In this document: positions 34,881-45,890 of the stretch, one piece after another | Layout: each line of letters begins with the position of its first letter | Position numbering within the stretch: position 1 is the first letter of the stretch | Origin: Onchidella celtica | Lineage: Eukaryota > Mollusca > Gastropoda > Systellommatophora > Onchidiidae | Reading direction: 5' to 3' | NCBI GenBank assembly: GCA_963931925.1 | Contig: OZ007575.1 | Span: forward strand, 33,534,837-33,598,836 | Length of the DNA stretch: 64,000 nt | The notes under the pieces: model-generated | The model's input: the letters and a program-made list of their open reading frames with translations, nothing else | Databases searched by the model: none | What the model was told of the DNA's origin: nothing | Translations under genes and position numbers: made by a program

Positions 34881-36775
34881 TGGTGAGATCTGGTTTCTGT
34901 ACAAAGTCGGGTCTTCTCACAGGTTCATCATGTCTGTTTTGCTTGTTCACTAGTTCTGGAAACTTTTTTTTCTTGGCGACACGCCTAATAACACTGGCGT
35001 AGCAGCAGAGACCCATTCTGTCCGTCAACGATATATGTTACTATTAGATTATTGCTCGAGTAAAATTGGGATCAACATCTGAAAATGTTATGTTCAACAA
35101 ATTTGGGATTCCAATAGTAATCTTTAAAAATCGACAGTCAAATAATAAGTGCATAGTGGAATAAACAAATAATACAACAGAGACAACTTTTTTGGGCATT
35201 GATATGAGACAGAGGTATTTTGAACATACACTATTTTACACAGTAAGCAGGTTTCATTTGACCTCACTGAATGTACAATTTTCCAATTGTTGTCTCTGCC
35301 TTTACTAAAAATGATGGCAAGGCCATGCGTGATGCCTACATCTCAGGTTTACTTACTTTTGAGAAACATACCAATAGCCGCAATGTTACTAAATACAAGC
35401 ACAAAGTAGTAACGGAGAGAGGAATAAACAATGTATAGATGTCGATCAGTGGGTCTCACTTATTGCTGTAAAGTCACTGAGTCTTACTGCTGACCAAGAA
35501 CAAACCAGTGAATTTCCTTCATGATAACGGATGAAGATGCTGGGTCACCACTCTTTACCATATACTACATCTGGTGGCCTTTGTTCTTCTTTGTTTTGTC
35601 CTCATTTTCTGAAAAATAAGAGATGTTTTTGTATGTACAAATCTCTTGCAAAATAATGCACACTTTGACTCTTGTTTAAAGTGCCTTTTTGGCAGTTACC
35701 AAACTGTTTCGCAGTTCCGATTTATTCTAACTTCCTAACATAATTACCAAAGCTGCAAGCGGTTAACATCGAATTTCTCAGTTGTGCAAAAAGTGGAGTT
35801 CGAACAAACAAGAACTAAGGTCTTCATCTGTCAAGAGAGCCGGTACTGCCAAACACAGAAATCAGTCCTCGTGTTCTCCCATCTTTTGCCTCTTCGTCTA
35901 TCGGCTTGTACCTACTAACGTGTCACGTGAAAAAAAAGAGCTGGCGGTCAGTAGCGAGCTGAAAAGCATCTTTTCCTTACTAAAAACATGAAAATAAAAT
36001 CTTCAGGTATGTTGGTTCCAGCCTAGCCAGGTACAGAAAACCTTGTCCATGGCTTTCCTCGTTCTAACCTCAGCGTGAGCACAACACGCCGGCTACTGCT
36101 GAGACCTGCGCGTGAGTAGCCCGGGTATCCAATTCCCGCTGTCAACACTCGTTGACAAGCACGGTCAGATTAGCACTGCATTGTTTTACACTGATAAGGG
36201 GCTCATCACAGCACGTGCCCCCATTCTCACGGCGCATCATCATTCTTAGCTCTTGGCACTACCTAAACCCCTCTCTGATCTCCTTCTCCCTCCTCCCTTT
36301 TGCTCCCCCCCCCTCCCCACCCCAAACTCCTCCTTCCTCTCCCGGCGCCTAATCTTGCAGTCTGTAAATCAGGGATTTTCTCCTTTTAAATTGCCCTTCT
36401 GTTGATGAAACTACTGTGTAATTTTCACTGTCACAGTTTGGGACAAAAAAGAAGAAAAATCTTCATTATTATTTTGTCCTGTTTTTCCCGCGTATTCCGA
36501 TATAGTTCGAGGGATATTTGCCATATTGTTAACTGTGACATTTTGTCGATTTTCAGATTTTGTCATGAGAGTGGCTCTCTCACTTCTAATTTTAATATGT
36601 ATAAGTGTCATTTGGGTGTATTTTCATGGGCATTTCTAATCATGCAAGTTTGGATTTTGAAGCGTTTTGAACAAAACACTGATTTCACACAACCTTTCAA
36701 ACTTTCAATCCTCGTTTCAGTTCCTCGAAAAGGCAAAATGCACATACAACAATATGGAAAATATCCTACTTTATG

Positions 36776-36778
<3 letters not shown>
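34881..36778. other. Unassigned stretch, no gene seen
   Basis: About 1.9 kb without recognisable genes or named repeats; C-rich patch at about 36300-36345. Confidence 0.5.
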
Positions 36779-36806
<28 letters not shown>

Positions 36807-36979
36807 TTGTGTGTGTATGTGTGTATGTGTGTGTGTGTGCGTGTGTGTGTGTGTGTGTCAGAAACAGAGAGAGAGAGAAGATCGAGAGAGAGGGAAAGAA
36901 AGAGAGACACAGAGAGAGAAAAGACATATATATACATACATACATACATACATTCATACAATCATATATACATACATAT
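36779..36979. repeat. (GT)n, GA tract and CATA array
   Basis: About 80 bp of GT, a GA-rich segment (36861-36922), then (CATA)n at about 36929-36979. The CATA block is the 3' flank of LINE fragment 1. The 253-codon plus frame crossing it is an artefact. Confidence 0.92.
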
Positions 36980-37603
36980 CAAATTTGTTTATTTCCATGA
37001 AATACATGTCAAATGTACCCGTACAATATCTTATTGGAAAAACAATACTTCACATTGTACAGAAGCGGAAATACATGCTATGGTCCCTTTCATTCTTGCT
37101 CTCCAAATCTTCTTCTCTGGTAAAATATTAGAGTTAATACAATATTATTTCACTTTATGCTAAACTACCTCTGTCGTACTTTCTTGCTCTCAGCTTCCAT
37201 ACGTTATAAGAGCCCATGCCACTGCTAACACTGCAGTATTTTGCTATAAATTTTGCTTCAATTTTACTGAGGCCAAGTCTACATAGTCCACTTTTTACTC
37301 TCTTGTGGACGTGACCTAATGAACCAAAGATCAAAAGAATTATTTCACAATGATATCCTAGTGAATTAATTTCCAGACACAAGGGATAGAATTTATCAAA
37401 TTTCGACTGATAGCACCTGTCAATGAAGGCATCGAATGGGATAGATATTTCAACAAGCTTTACTGCCTTATTATCTGGGTCTATGACTGTGATATCCGGT
37501 CTGTTTTGTGAGTGGTTGAAGGATGTATTACTAGACTGAAAAATTGCTGGCGTGAGGGGCGTATCCATAAGGACAATTTTATTGTTGATGCTGTTTCCTT
37601 TAA

Positions 37604-37604
<1 letters not shown>
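36980..37604 (-). mobile_element. REL-endonuclease LINE fragment 1 (5'-truncated)
   Basis: The minus strand encodes the end of a non-LTR retrotransposon ORF. From right to left it reads a linker, then RPDITVIDPDNKAVKLVEIS with P-F-D, a K-F-x-K-F segment, IILLIFGSLGHVHKRVKSGL, IAKYCSVSSGMGSYNVWKLR and a stop at about 37158. The RPD...VEIS/PFD pattern matches the PD-(D/E)xK restriction-like endonuclease of R2/R4/NeSL-type LINEs. Only about 145 codons survive; reverse transcriptase and zinc knuckle are absent. The 3' UTR runs to about 36980 and abuts CATA repeats; the 5' end abuts another CATA array. Confidence 0.8.
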
Positions 37605-37634
<30 letters not shown>

Positions 37635-37650
37635 CATACATACATACATA
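37605..37650. repeat. (CATA)n array between two LINE fragments
   Basis: About 46 bp of pure CATA. It is at once the 5' flank of LINE fragment 1 and the 3' flank of fragment 2, as expected if both inserted into one tetranucleotide array. Confidence 0.95.
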
Positions 37651-38414
37651 GGGTCTTTATTTCCACTGAAATACATTACAATTGCATGTACTGATACAAT
37701 ATAAATAAACATTGCATCTGTGTGGAAATTGTGGCTGTGATAGGCTAGGAGTAGATGGAAGGCTGTCTGTGAAAGATGGGAACTCAAGAGTTGCACAGTA
37801 GGGCTTGTTCAGTAAGGTGTTAAAAATCAATAGCTTTGAAATGGTGTTTACATCGCTGCTTCCATGCCTGGTATGATCCAATGATGGCGCTTAAGCTACA
37901 GTAGCTGCTTAGAAAGTTTGCCTCTGTTCTACTTACATCCAACTTCAGTAGCCCAGTTTTAAATTTCTGATGCACAATGCCCAAAGTTCCTACGATCAAC
38001 ACAATAACCTCACACTGATATCCTGTATTATTGATGTCAAGAGACAATGGGAAATACTTGTTGAATTTTTCTTGGTAACATGTGTTTATGTGTGCATCAA
38101 ATGGAACTGATATTTCAACAAGTTTTGCTTTTTTCTGTTGGTGGTTTATGATGGTGATATCAGGTCTCGTGTGTGTTTGCTGGAAAACGTCTGTATGTGA
38201 TTGTTGGTCTGTGAGGAAATGACTACGCTTAATCACAGTGTCCCTCATAACAGTCTTTTCTTTGTTAAACCAGGCAATTTTTGCGTGAATAATGTCCACA
38301 ATTCTGTTGTGCCTGCTCTGGTATATTTTCTGCTGTTTCGTGCAGCCGCTCAGGACGTGGGAGGCGGTTTCTGTCGGGTGGTTGCAGATCTTGCAGCTCT
38401 TGGTGTATGTCTGA
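37651..38414 (-). mobile_element. REL-endonuclease LINE fragment 2 (5'-truncated)
   Basis: The minus strand reads a CCHC zinc knuckle CKICNHPTETASHVLSGC (C-x2-C-x8-H-x4-C), then SRHNRIVDIIHAKIAWFNKE, the endonuclease core RPDITIINHQQKKAKLVEIS with VPFD, VIVLIVGTLGIVHQKFKTGL, and SYCSLSAIIGSYQAWKQRC before the stop near 37820. CCHC followed by RHN and RPD is the C-terminal layout of R2/R4/NeSL-type LINEs. The frame is open for about 195 codons. The 3' UTR (37651-37818) shares TTATTTCCA-TGAAATACAT and GTACAATAT-like words with fragment 1. The encoded protein differs from fragment 1 at nearly half of its positions, so these are two subfamilies. Confidence 0.85.
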
Positions 38415-38513
38415 CATACATACATACATACATACATACATACATACATACATACATACATACATACATACATACATACATACATACATACATACATACA
38501 TACATACATACAT

Positions 38514-38550
<37 letters not shown>
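38415..38550. repeat. (CATA)n then (CAGA)n
   Basis: About 100 bp of CATA followed by about 36 bp of CAGA. The CATA side joins the truncated 5' end of LINE fragment 2. Confidence 0.97.
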
Positions 38551-38720
38551 TTATAACAATGACTGTTTACTTGAGTATCATGTAGTATGAAATGACTGTA
38601 CCACTTTGTACATTTCTTTGTGTTTAAATGTTACAAACTCTGACAAAACCAAGACCGCCACATCTTTCTGCATAAAAATTATATTTATTATCACTTTCTT
38701 TTTTTATATTTTCATTCAAG

Positions 38721-38784
38721 GTCTCTCTTGGACAAATAAAACCACCTTGTTCATGGACCAATTTGGCAACATCATACCTTTAAG
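38721..38784 (+). CDS. Possible 64-bp internal exon, function unknown
   Basis: A pyrimidine-rich run ends in CATTCAAG (acceptor, 38719-38720) and the segment ends at TTTAAG followed by GTAAGG (38785-38790), a near-ideal donor. Read in the phase set by GGT at the left boundary, it encodes GLSWTNKTTLFMDQFGNIIP and then L, with no stop (entry phase 1, exit phase 2). The composition is gene-like and it contains no repeat. I recognise no family from 21 residues and see no partner exon, so chance is a real alternative. Confidence 0.3.
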
Positions 38785-38944
38785 GTAAGGTTATTTCTCA
38801 ATTTTTGCCCCTTGAAGTTCATCTCTTTAGTTTTGCAAACCTGGGTCTGTTCTTTTGGAACGACTTGAGTTAGAAAATAAAACCTGCTTCCGTGTTATTA
38901 TATTACCTTATCCAATATGTGGACGTTGTGTATCTCCGGCGCAT

Positions 38945-38999
38945 TCGGTACCAACGTTATACAATGTTAGTACAGCTTTGTCTTTTATTCTTTTCATAG

Positions 39000-39047
<48 letters not shown>

Positions 39048-39203
39048 TGAGAGAGAAGAGAGAGAAAGAGAGAGAGAGAGGCGGGGGGGGGGGGATAATC
39101 GCTCTCTGTATATTCGTTAGACCACTGTAACATCCCCGTTAAACATTCAGGACTCACGTTCTACGAAGACAGTACAGATTCGTTTTTTATTCTTTTTCAC
39201 AGT

Positions 39204-39282
<79 letters not shown>

Positions 39283-39335
39283 TGTGTTCTCGTTCTACTA
39301 GTTTGACCACTGCAGCATGCCCCTTTAGAATTCTA
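38945..39335. repeat. Diverged tandem duplication around (GA)n
   Basis: Two adjacent units of about 190 bp share GTACAG, TTTTTATTCTTTT and CA(T/C)AGTGG before a (GA)n tract, and TTGACCACTG / TAGACCACTG followed by CCCC-TTA after it. The GA tracts (39002-39079; 39204-39281) thus arose by duplication of a larger segment. A 10-G run follows the first. Confidence 0.75.
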
Positions 39336-39526
39336 TCATTTCCTCATATGGGATGGCAACAACAAAAACAAAAAAAAATGGAGTGACTATGATTATAATA
39401 TTGGGCCATGAATTTCAAGAGTTCGGGTTAGGCCTACGTTTGGCTTATGGAACTTAAGAACCTTTTGTGGGCCAGTGAATGCCGTAAGGTTCATGGAAGA
39501 TGGCCACACATTGGTTCCCTCCCCCA

Positions 39527-39667
39527 CCCCCCCCCCCCACGCACACATACGCACTATTCTGTGTATTTTGTCTACATTGGCCAAATACCCCCCCCCCCCA
39601 CACACACATACGCACTATTCTGTGTATTTTGTCTACATTGCCCAAATAGCCTCCCCCCCCCCCCCCC
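39527..39667. repeat. 61-bp tandem duplication between C runs
   Basis: CGCACTATTCTGTGTATTTT occurs at 39550 and 39611, each followed by GTCTACATTGNCCAAATA. C runs of 12, 12 and 15 (39527, 39588, 39653) separate the units. Confidence 0.9.
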
Positions 39668-39710
39668 GCCACCCTCCCCAAGGAAGCAAAACATTTTATA
39701 TAAAATCAAA

Positions 39711-39887
39711 CGAAGTGCATATCCGTACAACATGTTGTTCACACAATTCGATGACGTGGGCTGGGGTAGCACTACCTGATTGGTCTAAAATGTAAGCACT
39801 CTTCTATGAATGAAGAAGATTCATTCACATTGTGTGTTCTACGTCGTCGAATTGTGTGCACAACATGTTGTACGGATATGCGCTTCC
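39711..39887. mobile_element. Hairpin MITE, copy A, with 9-bp target duplication
   Basis: A 177-bp element with 47-bp terminal inverted repeats (39711-39757 and 39841-39887; 43 of 47 positions match). The arms begin SGAAGYGCATATCCGTACAA and hold a near-palindrome GTACAACATGTTGTKC. It is flanked by exact 9-bp direct repeats AAAATCAAA (39702-39710 and 39888-39896). No coding capacity. A 9-bp duplication fits Mutator-like or Merlin-type transposition; the superfamily is not settled. Copy B is at 60461-60575. Confidence 0.85.
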
Positions 39888-39896
39888 AAAATCAAA

Positions 39897-41519
39897 AGGG
39901 TGAGCCAAGGTGACGTAAATGTTTGTGAAGGGATGGTGGGGAGGGGTGGGGAGTGGAGGTAGCAGCCAAAGGTCTTCAGGTTCAAGTGTTAAAAAAAAAA
40001 AAAGTTGGCTGAGAAGAAACGAAATCAGAAATATGAATAATAACAAAGATAAGTTCTTTTGCACTGCAGCTGATCGTAACAGCTTGCCGAATGAAAACAT
40101 TAGTCGAGAGAGGAAACGACTGAGTATCGTTGGACTCCCACAATTTCATATTCGAATATGTTTTAGCTATGCATAAAACGTATTTTTGAATCAAATAGAA
40201 ATTGCAAAGAAGGCTTTTCAAATTGACAGCGTTGAAATGAGTTACGAATCTGTGAAAGATTATTTTGGTTATCGGAAGAGTGGACAAGTCACGGGACTGA
40301 TGGCTGGAGCCGGGAGAAAATGGGCGATAGCGACCAAATACTATTTGGAGTCGATTACATAGCTTTTGATTATCCTATGGAGATAAAACGATAGCAGCCT
40401 CGGATCGCAAGTAAACTGGAGTTTAAACTCAGATGAGCAACGTTTTCCGACATGTGTGCGAGGGCAAAAATATCGGCGATTAAAACCACATCAGAACTTG
40501 TTTATTAATTTTCAACATGCACGGAGAGTATGGCAAACTGTTTATTCAAGGGCATTAATTTGTGTTTTGGCTTTTCAAGTGATATACTGTTTATGCTCCT
40601 TACGGTTTGTGTTCTTTCTTCCCTTCCTTTTATCCGATCGTAATCTCAGCTTTGTATGATTGCGCGTGGCTTTTGCTGATTTGATCTCGAAGCTCTGAAC
40701 CATTTTTTTTTGTTGTTTTTGTTTTTGTTTGAGTGATCTTATTTTTCCTCCTTTTTCTCTCTACTGAAAAAACATCCCTTCTGTGCGCACGAGCGTGTCA
40801 TACGTAAACAATAAATCTTTTATTTATGTGCATATATTTTTGCCTGTTTATTGTTGTTTTTTTTTAATTAAAATATGTTATCGCAGAATGGGAGGGAAAA
40901 ATTCGTTGCTTATGTTTGTGTCTTTTTTGTGAAGCAATAGAACGAAAATATTTACATATATTTATAGCTTGTGTCATCTTTTTTACTTCCCCCCAAGTTA
41001 AACATCTTTTTAGGGTCACAGATGAATTGTAATTTTCTATCTCCTCTTTCTTGTATTTCTTTTTCTCTCTTTTTATTTCTTCCTTTCGTTCGTTCTTTTC
41101 TCTCTCTCTCTCTCTTTTTTTTTTAAAGTCAATCTTTCAATCTTATCCCTCTTTGAAATGTTGTTTTTCTATCCTGTTTGATTCATTTTCCTTTCCTCTT
41201 TTCCTTTTCGTTTTTACTCCACTCTTCTTGTCATTCTTTCTTTCTTTTGTGCCTCTCTCGTGATTGGTTCTGTCTATCTCTGCATGTTGCCGAGCCCATG
41301 CCAGTTATTGTATTATGTGTTTTGTGTCCTTAAAGCATGTTAATTTAGCTCGGAAGACAAATTTTCTACAAGGGAAGATTAATAAAGGAATTACGTGTAT
41401 CCTTTCCATCTGTCTGTTTCCTGCAACATTTTGTGTTTTGTCACTCTTTCTATTCCTTTCTTTAATTTCTTTGTTTTAGCAGTTTTGCTTGTTTCCTACA
41501 TATGCTCTTCTATCTCTTC
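39897..41519. other. Unassigned, T-rich in the second half
   Basis: No gene is recognised. 39900-39965 is G-rich; from about 40680 the plus strand is T-rich with TTTC and (CT)n patches (41040-41260). Confidence 0.5.
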
Positions 41520-41686
41520 ACTGACTATCTGTCTGTCTGTCTGACACACTCTCTCTCTCCCTTTCCCTCTCTCTTTCTCTTTCTCTCTCCCCCATCTCTC
41601 TCTCTGTCTGTCTGTCTGACACACACTCTCTCTCCCTTTCTCTCTCTCTTTCTCTCTCCCCCATTTCTCTGTCTGTATGTCTGTCT

Positions 41687-41738
<52 letters not shown>
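41520..41738. repeat. (CTGT) and (CT)n with 80-bp-scale duplication
   Basis: CTGT runs followed by GACACAC and CT blocks occur twice in the same order (about 41530 and 41607) before a final 60-bp (CT)n, showing duplication of a compound unit. Confidence 0.88.
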
Positions 41739-41739
<1 letters not shown>

Positions 41740-42257
41740 CCTATGACCCAGCCTTTCTTAATCCGTTATCATTGTTTAAATTATATTTTCTATCACTTTC
41801 TGTTTTTTTCTTTTGGCCCTTCTTTATTTCTCCAATACGTTTATTTTCATCTGCCCATTATCTTTGCTTCTGTTCTTTTTATTCTCCCGGCCGTATCTAA
41901 ATATATCACATAGCGATGGTGTTTAACAAGGGATGGGTGAGAAAAGGGCGTATCTCCTGAAAGTGTCAACCTATCCACTTTTAATTCCTAAGAACAGACT
42001 GTCCTCCTCGCCGCTGATGCAGTTGATCGCTGTCGATTAGTAATGTCTATGTATTAGTAATTTTCAGTCACACACCCAGTACTTTTCCAAGGTTCTCACA
42101 ATATCACCCTCTTTACTCTATGATTCTGGTCATATTATTCATTCTGACCGATTTTTTTAAAGAGCGTTTAATTTCTACAGTTTTAGTGACATAATTTTTT
42201 ATGTCCACCTGACGGCTTCTTCGTCTTTCGATCACTTGGCTGTCTTATTTCCATGAT
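41739..42257. other. Unassigned stretch, no gene seen
   Basis: AT-rich, with no recognised feature. Confidence 0.45.
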
Positions 42258-42718
42258 GTTGTACTCTAACCGTGTAACTGGTTTTGGGATTGTTTTCCAG
42301 GAGACGAAAAAAACATCTTTTTGCGAGTTTTTTTTTTATACAGGACTATATCTTTTTGGTCGTATTAATCAAACAAAACGTGTCTTTCTGTCGTAATAAA
42401 TATATATATATATTTTAATGCAGGTCTTTAAGCCGGTTAATCCAGTTACGTGGTTATCACACAAAGTATAGAGATACACACGACTAGAGCACGACAAAAT
42501 TGCGCCACAGAAATCAGTTACACGATTAGAACAGCCACATACACGGTTAGAATTGTAACTATTGATATAATTTGAAGGCTTCGAAGCTCAATTTTGCTAT
42601 TTATAGTGCGTGTAGACTTCCCATTTAAATAGGGAACCCCCGGAAAGGCGTGGTGACTATTTTTAGCTAAAAACATGAGTTGGTCAAGTTTTTTCCAATT
42701 ACACGGTTAGAGCACAAC
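42258..42718. mobile_element. TIR element with internal copies of its end motif
   Basis: The left end GTTGTACTCTAACCGTGTAA (42258) and the right end (reverse complement GTTGTGCTCTAACCGTGTAA, ending at 42718) match over 24 bp with two differences, and possibly a few bases further out. The end motif in right-end orientation, ACACGRYTAGA, recurs inside at 42478, 42520 and 42541. Subterminal repeats of this kind are known as transposase-binding arrays in hAT- and P-like elements. The 461-bp sequence has no coding capacity. A target duplication is uncertain (CCATGAT / CCATCGAT flank the ends). Confidence 0.7.
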
Positions 42719-43244
42719 ACCATCGATTTGACACTTGGTACATCCTCATTACAATTTGCCAGATTATGAAAATTCGAGAGAGCAGTATAATGACATGAAA
42801 GCAGCTGCAATTGATTTAAACTATCAAAGGCTTGGTGTGTCATTGAGTATACAGGAATTTTTTTGTTATTGTTCTTATTATTGTTGTCACTGTTGTCTGT
42901 TTTGGTTCTTTTTAAGACAATGGCAAGGAAATGTGGATGTAGATGAGTCGCTCTCCGCGTTAGAGTTTATTGAAACTGACGTGGGACTGGCGTAAAATTA
43001 AAAAAAAGAAGAAAACATTCACATGTTTTTTTTTACTTTATAAACTTTGGATTCTTCATTAACTTGAGCTGTGAATCTACCGGCATCTAGTTTAAATCAC
43101 AAGTTATGTGCAAATGATAAACTGAAAGAAGTCTAAGGTCACTTTACCATAGCGAAAACAACTCAGTCATGTAAAATTATTGCACAGTGTAAATTTCAAT
43201 GTAATTCGCTCATTTTTGGTTTGATATGTTCCTTACTGTACTTC
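42719..43244. other. Unassigned stretch, no gene seen
   Basis: AT-rich. The 86-codon frame at 42735-42995 has no recognised domain. Confidence 0.45.
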
Positions 43245-44075
43245 ATACCGTAATGAAGCTAGAGGGTGAACATGTAAGCACCTAAAACTTTGTGAATACT
43301 GGACCAAAAATGATGAAACTTTGTGTATAATGGACCAAAAATGATGAAACTTTGTGAATATTGTACCAAAAATGATGAAACTTTGTGAATATTGTACCAA
43401 AAATGATGAAACTTTGTGAATACGGGACCGAATTAGGAAACTTTATGGATACCACACCAGAGGTTATGAATCTATGTGCATACCGGATAAAAAAAATATG
43501 ATGACATTTTGTCAGTACCGGATCAAGGATTTGAAACTTTGTGGATGCGGGACTAAAAATTATGAAACTTTGTGAATGCGCGACCCAAAATTATAAAACT
43601 TTGTGGATAGTGGACTAAAAATTGTGAAACTTTTGTGGATGCTCGACCCAAAATTATAAAACTTTGTGGATAGTGGACTAAAAATTATGAAACTTTGTGG
43701 ATGCGCGACCCAAAATTATAAAACTTTGTGGATAGTGGACTAAAAATTATGAAACTTTGTGGATAGTGGACTAACAATTATGAAACTTTGTGGATAGTGG
43801 ACCAACAATTATGAAACTTTATGGATAGTGGACTAACAATTATGAAACTTTATGGATAGTGGACTAACAATTATGAAACTGTGTGGATAGTGGACTAACA
43901 ATTATGAAACTTTGTGTTCTACGTCAATTTTTGACGAGAAGTTGCACATGCATTTTGGACAAACTGTAGGCTTCGGTATTGTTTATTTACTTTGGGTTGG
44001 TGTTTTTTTTTCTACAAAAAAGGAGACTCATTTTCATCGAGTGGAATGGAAAAGTGTGACTGCACATTACTTGTT
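43245..44075 (+). repeat. Dispersed repeat R, copy 2, with 31-bp expansion
   Basis: Starts TAATGAAGCTAGAGGGTGAA and CATGTAAGCACCTAAAACTT. From about 43285 to 43915 the unit ATTATGAAACTTTGTGGATA plus GTGGACTAACA is repeated about 20 times at 30-31 bp. After the array come the family's downstream blocks (TTTTTGACGAGAAGTTGCAC, TTTTGGACAAA, CATTTTCATCGAGTGGAATG). Neighbouring units at the right end are nearly identical while those at the left differ, suggesting expansion from the right side. Confidence 0.85.
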
Positions 44076-45814
44076 GCGTCTAAGAAAACTGCACTTTAGC
44101 TGGTATTCTTAATTTCTCTTTGTCTGATTTCCCGTAGATGTAGATGTAAGAGTTTGTTGGGTGTTTTTTTTTTGTGTATATAAATAGACGTTTTTGAAGC
44201 AGCCAGCTCGTGACTTAACAAACAGCTTGTAAGAAAATCTAACAGCGGCTGAAGATCAAACGTTAGCGATCATACGACGCATTGAGCGTACCACTCCATG
44301 TCACAAGCCCTCTAGTTGGAGATCCTAGAAGCTTTGAAGAGTTTTAGTGCTGCCTCTTGACCAAGGCAGTCTGCGCTTACTTCCTACTGTAAAACCTCTG
44401 AACAATTGGACCAGGTCAAAAAAACATTACGAGAATTAATGAAGGTGGAACGTAATTTTTTTAAAAAATCAAAAAAATCCCGATGTCTGTTGAACATACA
44501 AATTATGCAAGAGAAACAAACAAAATGAATGGTTTGTTGAGAATGTTCTAATTTCTGGTGCAATTCGCACCTTGCATCCCATGAGCCAAGGTGAGGCGCT
44601 CTGGCCACTGGATCATTGCGCAGGCTATGTGCTGACCAAGGTAAAATCGCTGTCAACGGTTTCGTACGAGCTCACCGTGTTCAATGCTTTTGGCCGTGTA
44701 GAATTTCATTTGAACAAGCTCTGAGGTTCCAGTTCTGAAATGAAAAGGGGTAAATGTGTATGTATGTGTGTGTGTGCAGGGGGGCGGGGGGGGGGGATTT
44801 GTCACTCCTGTGTGTGTGTGTGTGCGTGTGTGTTTGTAACCTCTTTGTGTATAATCGTTCTTTCTTTTGCTTTTTTTTTTTTAATTCTTCCCTGATTTCA
44901 GATATTTTTTTTTTTTTTTTATATTCTTCAAATTCTCCACCGACTGTCTGTCTGTCCTAATGTCTTAGACAGAAAGTTTTCAACCTTTGAGATCATCTTG
45001 CACTTGCAGTGCATGTGTTTTAAATAATAATAATAATAATAATAATTTTAAAAAAAACGTCGTCGACACAAAGTAAGAGTTAAAATCGTTTTGAACCGGC
45101 GAAAGTAAGATAATTCATTTCCAGACGCTTTGTGAAAGAGATAAGCTGGCGCTTGATCAGTCTACTGGCTGATGGTAATCTAAACCTGAATTGTTGCTCA
45201 TAAATCTGATACAAAAGGCATATGGAGCAGGGAGGGGAGTTAGGGGGGATACAGACAACGTAAACTAAACGTCTATCTACATCGTGGCGTGCCGACTTTT
45301 TAGTTCTGTTTTCGACATTTCAATCATCACTCACGTGCAATACCGCTCGAGCGAAACAGTCCAATGGTCTTACGATAAGACACAGACAGAATGACGGGAT
45401 GGAAGACAGGGCTGAACGCTGGTCACGTGATGCCATTCCTCGCTTTTGTCGATGATTAATGGCTTTGGGGGAGATATTTTTTAGACGGGGTGTGTTTTTC
45501 GTTGTTGTCATTTGGGGTTTTGAACAACTTCCGGTTAAGGAAAAGAATGGCTTTTCCAGATTTGGTGTAGAAAAAAATTGAGTGATTGTTCTTGGGAGTA
45601 TGTTGTAATTATCTATAGACTGTTGAAATGTTGTATATGATTGGTAAATGAGGTATTTTTATTTACAGTGCGCTATCAAATGCTAAGAGAAGCTGGTCCG
45701 CTCCTTATAATCTGGAAACGCACATGTACACACGCATGTACAAGCACATTCAAACAACATACCAAAATGGAAAGACAGAGGAAAAGAGGTGAATACACAA
45801 AAATGAGAGAGAAA
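44076..45814. other. Unassigned, GT and G runs, (AAT)n
   Basis: Includes (GT)n and a G-rich patch at about 44755-44832, T runs at 44870-44921, and (AAT)n at about 45024-45045. No gene is recognised. Confidence 0.5.
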
Positions 45815-45817
45815 GAG

Positions 45818-45888
<71 letters not shown>
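45815..45888. repeat. (GA)n microsatellite
   Basis: About 70 bp of nearly pure GA, followed by an A run at about 45899-45914. Confidence 0.95.

Positions 45889-45890
<2 letters not shown>

Noticed and set aside
36402-37163. 253-codon plus frame
   Set aside because: It crosses GT, GA and CATA repeats and runs antisense over the LINE 3' UTR; no domain.
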